A stretch of DNA of 64,000 nucleotides, taken from contig JAJVIN010000028.1 in the NCBI GenBank assembly GCA_022071945.1, positions 124,001 to 188,000 of the forward strand, read 5' to 3'. Source of the stretch: Thermoanaerobaculia bacterium (GTDB lineage: Bacteria; Acidobacteriota; Thermoanaerobaculia; UBA5066). Within the stretch, counting starts at the first letter, position 1. The number at the start of each line of letters is the position of its first letter. The translations under genes and the position numbers were made by a program. Under the pieces are notes generated by a model, which saw only the letters and a program-made list of their open reading frames with translations, was not told where the DNA came from and ran no database searches. This document shows, piece after piece, positions 17,135 through 24,198 of the stretch.

Positions 17135-18028
17135 ATGCGGCCGTATTCAGTGGGCGCCTCGCCTGCTTTGTGCTTGTTTCTCCTTCTCCCTTTTACCCCG
17201 GCGGCCCTGGCGAGTGAGATTCGCGTGGTTCCCGGTGCCATCGAGGACACGCGGTCGAACTCCCCCGAATACGCCGGCCTGAGCCTTGAAATCAAGCTCG
17301 AGGGAGCAGGGTCAGAGGACGTGGAAGCCGTCAGGATCCAGGTGAAGTCGGCGAAGGACAACCTGGGGAGCTCGCTCTTCCGCGCGGCCTCGAAGCAAAA
17401 GCGTGGCTCGTTCGACAAGCTTGGCGGGAGCCCTTTTCCGCCGAAGATCGTGCTCGCCAATCCCCCTCGTGACGCCTCGAGCCTCAACATCTCGCTCGAG
17501 CTCGAGATGTTCGTTCCGAAGCGCGATCCGGCCGCGAGACTCCGGCTGGATGGCTTCCTCTCCCGGCTCGACAAACCGCTGGCGCACTCGACCTTGAAGT
17601 CCGCCAAGGTCGAGGTCATCCCGCTCTCCCAGAAGGAGTACCTCGACCGGGAAGCGAAGAACCGCCCGACCCGGGAACAGCTGATGGCTCGTGCCAAGGA
17701 AGACGGTCTCTCCGAGAAGGAAGTCGAGCTGGCGCTCGGTTTGATGGAGGCCTTCTCGAAGATGGGGGAAGGAGAAGGACCGGCGGAGAACGACGTCTAT
17801 CTCGAGACGAAGGACCCCGACTACAGGCTGATCGACTGGAAGGTGATCGACAAGGACGGTAACGAGCTCCCGTCGGGCGGCAGCCAGTCCACGGGAGCAG
17901 ACAAGAAGCTCTGGAAGCTGAGCCTGCGCGAGAAGCCGCCAGCGGACGCCGCCCTCCTCCTGACAATCAGGACATCCAAGGCGACCGTCTCGGAATCATT
18001 CGAACTGAAGGAGGTTGCGCTGCCATGA
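17135..18028 (+). CDS. secreted protein of unknown function, tandem paralogue A
   Basis: 297 residues. The ATG has a GGAGG site about 8 bases upstream. A signal peptide ends near ALASEI. The mature protein has beta-rich stretches (LSLEIKLEGAGSEDVEAVRI, LNISLELEMFVPKRDP), a charged helical middle and a second beta stretch ending in FELKEVALP. It shares its plan with the next gene: 'L..[IV].LKL.GED.E.V', then an [RS]R[LI]DKPL motif (SRLDKPL here, TRIDKPL there), then a C-terminal ELKEVALP/SGIKLP ending. The stop overlaps the next start by 4 bases (ATGA). No domain recognised. Confidence 0.75.
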   Translation: MRPYSVGASPALCLFLLLPFTPAALASEIRVVPGAIEDTRSNSPEYAGLSLEIKLEGAGSEDVEAVRIQVKSAKDNLGSSLFRAASKQKRGSFDKLGGSPFPPKIVLANPPRDASSLNISLELEMFVPKRDPAARLRLDGFLSRLDKPLAHSTLKSAKVEVIPLSQKEYLDREAKNRPTREQLMARAKEDGLSEKEVELALGLMEAFSKMGEGEGPAENDVYLETKDPDYRLIDWKVIDKDGNELPSGGSQSTGADKKLWKLSLREKPPADAALLLTIRTSKATVSESFELKEVALP

Positions 18029-18975
18029 CTCGCGGACGGATTCTCTCGAGTATCTTTCTGTGCGGCGTCCTCCTCCTGGCACCCTCCACTGTCCTCGGAC
18101 AAGCCAAGGGGAAGAAGGCCCCCGCGCGAGCGACTCCGACGCCGGCGCCCGAGCCCGCCAAGGTAACGGCGAGCCTCGGAACGGTTCTCGACAGGCGGTC
18201 GGCCGGCAAGCCCTTCCCGGGCTCTCTTCAGATCGTGCTGAAGCTCGACGGCGAGGACGCCGAGACCGTCAAGCAGGTCAAGGCAAAGGTCAAGACGGCC
18301 CTCGACGACTCGGGGCAGGACCTGACCCAGAAAGAGTCATCGGGACGCCAAGACCAGTGGGTGCCCAGAACCCTCGGAAGGCCGCTCGAAGCCAACCTGG
18401 AGCTTGCATCGCCCCAGAGAAAGGCCACGGCGGTCCGCGAGCTCACGGGGACGGTCACCCTCCACCTGCCGCTTCGCGATCCCTCCGCCACGGTCTTGAT
18501 CCCCGATGTCCTGACGAGAATCGACAAGCCCCTCGACGTTCCGGCGCTCACCGCTCAGAAAGTCAAGCTAGCCCTCGTTTCCAAGCAGGCCCTCGAGAAA
18601 GAGAAGCAGGCAGCGAAAGAGAAGGAAAAGGCGAAGAAGGCGAAGGAAAAGAAGAAGAAGGGCGAGGGCATGGAGGAGATGTTCGACGCCATGGGGGACG
18701 CCATGACGGAGATGTTCGAGCGGCTCTTCATGACAGCGGGTGACAACGACCTGATCCTCAAGGTCAGCGACCCGGGCAAGAAGGTCTTCTCGTACGACAT
18801 CGCGGGCCCGGACGGAAAGCTCGTCGAGTCCTATGGAAAACTCGATCTCGAGGGCTACACGATCCTTCGACTCTTCGAACCCGTCCCGAAAGGCTCCTCC
18901 CTGAGGGTCAACCTCGTGACGCCGAAAGCCTTCGCGGAAGTGCCTTTCTCGTTCTCCGGTATCAAGCTGCCGTAG
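18025..18975 (+). CDS. secreted protein of unknown function, tandem paralogue B
   Basis: 316 residues, translationally coupled to the preceding gene. A signal peptide ends near VLGQA and is followed by a Lys/Pro/Ala-rich linker. The body mirrors paralogue A (LQIVLKLDGEDAETVKQV, VLTRIDKPL, SFSGIKLP). It carries a distinctive insertion near residues 192-215 that is almost only K, E and A (KEKEKAKKAKEKKKKGEG), probably a single charged helix. Both copies likely form a periplasmic or surface pair; there is no evidence for an activity. Confidence 0.75.
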   Translation: MTRGRILSSIFLCGVLLLAPSTVLGQAKGKKAPARATPTPAPEPAKVTASLGTVLDRRSAGKPFPGSLQIVLKLDGEDAETVKQVKAKVKTALDDSGQDLTQKESSGRQDQWVPRTLGRPLEANLELASPQRKATAVRELTGTVTLHLPLRDPSATVLIPDVLTRIDKPLDVPALTAQKVKLALVSKQALEKEKQAAKEKEKAKKAKEKKKKGEGMEEMFDAMGDAMTEMFERLFMTAGDNDLILKVSDPGKKVFSYDIAGPDGKLVESYGKLDLEGYTILRLFEPVPKGSSLRVNLVTPKAFAEVPFSFSGIKLP

Positions 18976-19038
18976 GCGGCCTTGGCCCGGCGGGGCTCTC
19001 GAGGAGGACTCCCCTGATCCCGCGAGGGGAAGCGCCCG

Positions 19039-19410
19039 TCAGGCGGCGGGTCCGTGGGCGCGCATGTAGCTTTTCCGGTGCATGTCGCGGATCTCTACCG
19101 AGAGCTTGACCTTCTGCGAGGCGAGGGCCTTCGGATAGGCGTCCTCGAGAAGCTCGAGAAGAGACTGGGCGAGCGCGGCTTTCGCCTCGTCGCTCCGGCC
19201 GTCGAGAATGGCGATCGTGAGCGCGACGAAGGCCGTGCCTTCCGACCCGTCGCCCACGCGATAGACGTCGTGAGCGATCACGCGGCTCTTGATGTCGCCG
19301 AGGCTGAAGAGCCCCGTCTCCATCAGGCGTTCGTGCAAGGCCGCCAGGAGCTGGCCGAAGTCCGGCTCGTCCAGGACGTTTCTTGAGTACTCGAGGGTGC
19401 AATGCGGCAT
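19039..19410 (-). CDS. CHMI-type tautomerase (5-carboxymethyl-2-hydroxymuconate isomerase family)
   Basis: 123 residues, starting MPHCTLEYS. In this family Met is removed and Pro1 is the catalytic base; the PHxxxEYS start is diagnostic. The remaining sequence (SRVIAHDVYRVGDG, FVALTIAILDGRS, VEIRDMHRKSY) fits the CHMI fold. In E. coli the homologue HpaF works in homoprotocatechuate breakdown; no other hpa genes lie here, so the substrate is uncertain. The open frame extends upstream to 19635 but the family N-terminus fixes the start at 19410. Confidence 0.88.
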   Translation of the reverse strand: MPHCTLEYSRNVLDEPDFGQLLAALHERLMETGLFSLGDIKSRVIAHDVYRVGDGSEGTAFVALTIAILDGRSDEAKAALAQSLLELLEDAYPKALASQKVKLSVEIRDMHRKSYMRAHGPAA

Positions 19411-19682
19411 GCCCAATGATCCGTCAAGACTCGAACTCCCGGCACGGCAGTCGAGGGCAGGCCGTGGCCCACATGAAATGCCGGTTGAAGGCAGCGCGAG
19501 CCAGGGAGATCTGCCCTGTCCAGAAGGGCGTCTGCGCTTCCGGCGTCTTCGAGCCGCGACAGACTCCCGCGTCACATCAGGCCGGAGTGCCCTCGCAATT
19601 TCCACATCCCGGCAGCTATCCCCTTGCGACTCCACGCGTCATCGCCCATATTGTCTTCAGGCTAGCCAAGAGGAGGTCGGCG

Positions 19683-20759
19683 ATGAAGCGCTGCAAACGC
19701 GGATTGGCTGAGCTTTTCCTCGGGGCTCTCGTGGGTCTGGCGCTCGCCATGCCGCTCGCCGGAGAGTCTGAGGACAGGCAGCAGAAAGGGATCGCCCTGA
19801 TCGATCGGGCATACTCGCTGGAGAAACTCCTCGCAACGGAGACGGGACCCTTCCACTTGCGCGCCCGCGTCACGCTTTTCGGCCTGGTCAGAGGAACTGG
19901 CGAGGGCGAATACGTGCTCTTGGCGGACTCATCGGAACGGTGGTTCCAGCAGATGCGCTTCCCGTGGTTCAGCGAGATTTCGGGCCAGTACAACGGCGAG
20001 CGGTGGCGGAAGCGCACCCTCGCCGAGAAGCAATTCCGTTTCCATGAGCTCGAACAGCTTCTGAATCCAGCGCTCCACCTCGAGCTCCCCACGGACGCAC
20101 GGATCGGCAAACTCGTGCAAATGGAGGTCGCGGGAACGAAGGCGAGCTGCATCGAAGTCTCACCCACCGCGGTGCTCTGGCAGAGTGACCGTGCGGGCAT
20201 GGCAGCGATCAGCCCGGTGGGGATCAGGAGAGACTCTCATGTGACGCTCTGCTTCGATCCCGACAGCGGCCTGCTCCGGAGCGTGACCTACGAGAACGAC
20301 CTGCCCCGGTTCGAGTACGAGGGTCAGGTCGAGATTCGCAGCAAGGTGTTCCCCAAGGTGCTGCGCTGCTACGAGGGAAAGGACCTCGCGATCGAAGCGA
20401 CCGTCGAGGAACTCGTCGAGGAGGCGGTTCAAGACCCGGCCGGTTTCGCCCCTCCGGAGGACGCGGACAAGTGGCCGTATTGCGCCAACCCGGATCCGCC
20501 TCTCATGCTGGAGAAGAAGAATCCGACCGAGCGGATTCTCGCCCGTGGAAGGGCACGCCGCGAGTACGGGACGGTCTACTGCCTGGCAGAGGTCGGAACC
20601 GACGGGCGCATCCATGATTTCACCTGGCTGCGGTTCGTGGCCGTCGGCCCGGCTGCGGCTGTCAGGCAGGCCGCGAGGACGTGGGTCTTCAAGCCGGCCA
20701 CTTGTCGCGGTGTTCCGGTGCCGGTGACCATCTACATCGCTTACACCGTCCCGCCGTGA
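19683..20759 (+). CDS. secreted protein with TonB_C-like C-terminal domain
   Basis: 358 residues. The start is fixed by AGGAGG at 19671, 6 bases before the ATG; upstream in-frame codons give no signal peptide. The signal peptide ends near PLAGES. The middle is beta-rich, LolA-like in feel (FHLRARVTLFGLVRGTGEGE, RWFQQMRFPWF, VEIRSKVFPKVLRCYEGK). The last 75 residues resemble a TonB C-terminal domain (AEVGTDGRIHDFTWLRF, AARTWVFKPATCRGVPVPV, IYIAYTVPP). Acidobacterial proteins of this plan are thought to be periplasmic; the role is unknown. Confidence 0.75.
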   Translation: MKRCKRGLAELFLGALVGLALAMPLAGESEDRQQKGIALIDRAYSLEKLLATETGPFHLRARVTLFGLVRGTGEGEYVLLADSSERWFQQMRFPWFSEISGQYNGERWRKRTLAEKQFRFHELEQLLNPALHLELPTDARIGKLVQMEVAGTKASCIEVSPTAVLWQSDRAGMAAISPVGIRRDSHVTLCFDPDSGLLRSVTYENDLPRFEYEGQVEIRSKVFPKVLRCYEGKDLAIEATVEELVEEAVQDPAGFAPPEDADKWPYCANPDPPLMLEKKNPTERILARGRARREYGTVYCLAEVGTDGRIHDFTWLRFVAVGPAAAVRQAARTWVFKPATCRGVPVPVTIYIAYTVPP

Positions 20760-21005
20760 GAGCCACACCGTTCCAATCTAACAGGCTCGAACCCTCCATC
20801 GTGCCCGGCAAGAGGCAGTCGAGACCGCGCGCCGTCTCCCGCGGGGACTCATCTGTCTTCCTCGAACCCTCCCTGGGGAGTCCGCGTCCGGTGAGACTGT
20901 TGTTTCCCCCGGGGGAAACCCCTCGACAGGCTCCAGAGAGAGCTCCTCGACGAAGACGAGTCGCGGGCGGCTTGCGGATCGGGCTCGGCCGGAACTGATT
21001 CAACG
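20760..21005. other. intergenic region with an 18-bp palindrome
   Basis: No gene is seen between the convergent stops at 20759 and 21006. A perfect palindrome GTTTCCCCCGGGGGAAAC lies at 20902-20919; as RNA it would have almost no loop, so it may be a protein-binding site rather than a terminator. Confidence 0.5.
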
Positions 21006-23786
21006 TCACCCCTTCGGCTTGACGAGTTCCTCGAAGGGCGGGTATCCGCGCAGCGTCTCGAGATCCATGAGGTGCTGATAGTTGAGGCCGTAGCCGTAGA
21101 GTTCACGCTCCACCTTCGTGTACCCGCCCCCCTGCGCGACGCACTCCCGCAGCAGGGTCACGGCTCCATCCCTGTCACCGAGGACGGCAGCGATCCGCGC
21201 GCGCCAGAGTGTGTCGGTCCCGAGGTTGTACCTCGACCAGGTTCGGGCGAGAGCGCCGGAGATCCGGTCCGCACCAGCTCGGTCCCCCCTCCGCGCGCCA
21301 GTGACGCCGAGCCAGCCCTGACGGGCGATCGCCGAGGCCCCTCCGGCGGCAATCCCCCCGAAGGCCTCTTGCGCCTCCTGCCATCGCTCGGCCATGTAAA
21401 GGGACTCGCCGAGCCGGAGGCGGTTCTCCTCCCGCTCGGCTTCCTCGCCCGCCCTGCCGCGGTGCCACTCGACGGCCCGCGTTGCCATCGCGCGCGACCG
21501 CTCATGGTGCCCGTGGACACGAAGCTCCTCCGCGGCGGCGAGCATCACGAAGCCGGGAGTGCCGCGTGGCATACAGCAGCTCTGCCAGCTCCACTTGGGC
21601 GGCAGGGAGAGCACCTGTGTGACCAGAGCGTCCACCTCGGGTAGACGCCCGAGCGCCACGAGCGCCCGCGCCTCGAAGGCCCAGGCGTTGAGGTGGTTGG
21701 GATAGATCTCTCGGGCCCTGCGTGCCTGGTTCAACTCCTCCTCGTGCTCGCCCAGCTGGTGGAGGGCGCCGGTCAGGTTCATGAAGTAGAGGACGGAGAA
21801 CGGATTGTCGGGTGTGATGGGAGCGGACCAGTTCCCGGGCGACCTGAGGAGCGTCACCACGTGCCGTGGCCGGTTCGACTGGAACGCGGAGACGGATAAG
21901 CCCATCCCTGTCCCGGGTTCGGAAGCCGCGAGTTCGACCGAGAGGGCGTACCACTCCTCGAGTCGCGCGAAGACGCTGGCGCGCCGCCGGTCAATCCTCT
22001 TTCGGAGAGCCGGCGTTTGCCTCTCCCGCGTCGCGTCCAGCCGGTCGAACTCGGCCTCCGCCTCGGAGAGGAGGCCCATGTTCCCGAGGTGGCCGGCCAG
22101 TTGCATCCGCGCGAACTGGAAGCCGGGATCGAGTTCCAACGCGCGCCGGTCGTGCTCGATCGCGGCCGGTAGGCCGTCTGAGGCGAGGTGGCCCCTGAGG
22201 ACCTCCTGGTACGCCTCGAAGCGTGGGGGGCTGGTCTCGAAGCGGAGCATGTCGAACATCGGAGACAGGAAGCGGGCCGCCAGGACGTCGAGGACCTGCC
22301 TGCACACGGCCTCCACGGCCTCTCCCGCCTTCTCTCTCGGCGCGCTGGCCAGCTCGATCGGCCAGAGGAGCTTGCTTGCAGTGACATCCGTGACCTTCGC
22401 CTGGATCTGGACGTTCGGACCCACCAAGTAGTACGAGCCGGAGATCACGGTTCCGGCCCCGGTGGATTCCGCGAGGGCGTGGACCGGGTCCTTTCCCGAA
22501 GCCGCTCCGGTGCCGTCCGCCAGGGCTGGCAGGACCGTCGAACTGGGGATCACCTTCACCGTCGTGACCTTCGCAAGAGCCCCGATGACCTGCTCGGCGG
22601 CGAGGCGTCCGAGGTAGGAGAGCGAGGCGTCGCCGGTCTGGTTATCGAACGTCGCCACGGCGATCTTCTTCGGGTCGAGGGCCGGGGCGACCGGGGCCGC
22701 CGCCTTCGGAACGGTGGGCCGCTCCCGCAGCTTCCAGAAGCCAACGGCGCCGACTGCCAGCAGGGCGACGGCCGCTGCGGCAATCCAGACGAGCCGGCGG
22801 CGGGACGACGACTTCGCGGCTTCCAGCGCCTTGACCGTCTCCGCAGTCTCCGCGGCAGCCGCGCTCGCCGCTTCCGCTGATTTCGCGGCCTCGGCCCTCG
22901 CCCCCGACCCCGGACCTCCAGGCTCCGACAGCCGCGTCCGGCAGAGGGTCAGCTCCTTGGCAAGGTCCCGCGTCGACTCGTACCGCCCCTCCGGCTCCTT
23001 CGACAGCAGCCTCGTCACCAACCACGAGACCGGCTCCGGCGTCCCCGGGGCTCGCTCTTCGAGCCGCCGCGGCTCGTCCCGGATGATCGCCGCCATCACG
23101 TCCGCCGCCGTCGCCCCCCCGAACGGCCGGGTTCCCGTCAGCATCTCGTACAGCACGATCCCCAGAGAGAACTGATCCGAACGGTGGTCCACATGCTGCC
23201 CCCGCGCCTGCTCCGGCGACATGTACGTCACGGTTCCCGCCACGCTCCCAGGCTCCGACAGGAGATGTGCCGTCACCGTCTGCGTGTCGCTCCCCGAGGA
23301 GCGTCCTGGCGTCCTGCGCGCCAATCCAAAGTCCAGCACCTTCACGTGCCCGTCCCGGGTCACGAAGACGTTCTCGGGCTTGAGGTCCCGGTGGACGATC
23401 CCCTTCTCGTGAGCAGCGGCCAGGCCCGTCGCGATCGGGATCACGAGGTCGAGCGCACGCCGAGGTGGCAGCGGTCCGCTCGCGATCACAGCCCGCAACG
23501 TCTGGCCTTCCAGCAGCTCGGTGACGGCGTACCGCGTGCCCGCCTCACTCCCGATGTCGTAGAGCGCGAGGATGTTGGGGTGGGACAGGGCGGCGACCGC
23601 CTTCGCCTCCGCCTCGAACCGGGCGAGGGCTTTCGGGTCGTTCGCGACGTCTTCCGGCAGCACCTTGATCGCCACGTCCCGGTCGAGCCTCGTGTCGCGA
23701 GCCCTGTAGACCTCGCCCATGCCGCCTGCCCCGAGCGGGCTCAGGATCTGGTACGGACCGAAGCGGGCTCCGGGGGTGACGGCCAC
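21006..23786 (-). CDS. Ser/Thr protein kinase with TolB-like and TPR C-terminal part
   Basis: 926 residues from a GTG at 23786, chosen because GGGGAGGAG lies 5 bases upstream and the kinase domain starts at once (TPGARFGPYQILSPLG). An open extension to 24278 has no kinase sequence. Kinase motifs are complete: GAGGMGEVYRA loop, VAIKVL, HRDLKPEN near 131, VLDFGLA near 152, SPEQA. One transmembrane helix lies near 327-352. Outside it, residues about 375-480 resemble a TolB/FlgO N-terminal domain (IAVATFDNQTGDASLSYLG, VISGSYYLVG), followed by about 400 residues of TPR-like helices. The family phosphorylates proteins in response to an outside or envelope signal; the target is unknown. Confidence 0.9.
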   Translation of the reverse strand: MAVTPGARFGPYQILSPLGAGGMGEVYRARDTRLDRDVAIKVLPEDVANDPKALARFEAEAKAVAALSHPNILALYDIGSEAGTRYAVTELLEGQTLRAVIASGPLPPRRALDLVIPIATGLAAAHEKGIVHRDLKPENVFVTRDGHVKVLDFGLARRTPGRSSGSDTQTVTAHLLSEPGSVAGTVTYMSPEQARGQHVDHRSDQFSLGIVLYEMLTGTRPFGGATAADVMAAIIRDEPRRLEERAPGTPEPVSWLVTRLLSKEPEGRYESTRDLAKELTLCRTRLSEPGGPGSGARAEAAKSAEAASAAAAETAETVKALEAAKSSSRRRLVWIAAAAVALLAVGAVGFWKLRERPTVPKAAAPVAPALDPKKIAVATFDNQTGDASLSYLGRLAAEQVIGALAKVTTVKVIPSSTVLPALADGTGAASGKDPVHALAESTGAGTVISGSYYLVGPNVQIQAKVTDVTASKLLWPIELASAPREKAGEAVEAVCRQVLDVLAARFLSPMFDMLRFETSPPRFEAYQEVLRGHLASDGLPAAIEHDRRALELDPGFQFARMQLAGHLGNMGLLSEAEAEFDRLDATRERQTPALRKRIDRRRASVFARLEEWYALSVELAASEPGTGMGLSVSAFQSNRPRHVVTLLRSPGNWSAPITPDNPFSVLYFMNLTGALHQLGEHEEELNQARRAREIYPNHLNAWAFEARALVALGRLPEVDALVTQVLSLPPKWSWQSCCMPRGTPGFVMLAAAEELRVHGHHERSRAMATRAVEWHRGRAGEEAEREENRLRLGESLYMAERWQEAQEAFGGIAAGGASAIARQGWLGVTGARRGDRAGADRISGALARTWSRYNLGTDTLWRARIAAVLGDRDGAVTLLRECVAQGGGYTKVERELYGYGLNYQHLMDLETLRGYPPFEELVKPKG

Positions 23787-24198
23787 GCAGGCTCCTCCCC
23801 AACCGGTGATTCGCCTATCTGCTCTGTCAAAAAGTCTACCGCACGAAGCTCGCTGTACAACTTGAGCCAGTCTCCCGGCCCGATGGCCGGGAATGAGCGG
23901 TGTCCCGTCGCCCTTCCCCTCTCGATTCGAGCCCAGGAGAACATCCCACCCCATGATCGGGCTCCGGAACTGACCCGGGGGAACGCGGACCCTCGAGTCG
24001 AGCACCCGTTCACCGACCGCTCGAGACAGGCCGCGAAGATCGGTGCCGGTCGCCGGCTCGACCTGTCGCCGGACAATCCGCGTTCCGGGTGAGTTCCAGC
24101 GCCCGGGGGGCACTCCCAGGAGAGTGGCCAGCCACAATGGATGCTCGTTTGTCAGAACCGGCGGCGGCAGCCCCGCCGCCCCGATCATGGAGGGTCCC
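23787..24198. other. divergent intergenic region, 412 bases
   Basis: This separates the divergent kinase and secreted-protein genes and should hold both promoters, but no consensus boxes were convincing. A perfect 7-bp stem with tetraloop (CCCGGCC-CGAT-GGCCGGG) lies at 23874-23891 without a T tract. An open frame continues across it on both strands, but without family sequence. Confidence 0.4.

Noticed and set aside
19411-19635. N-terminal extension of the CHMI-type tautomerase
   Set aside because: The catalytic Pro must directly follow the initiator Met, so the start is at 19410.
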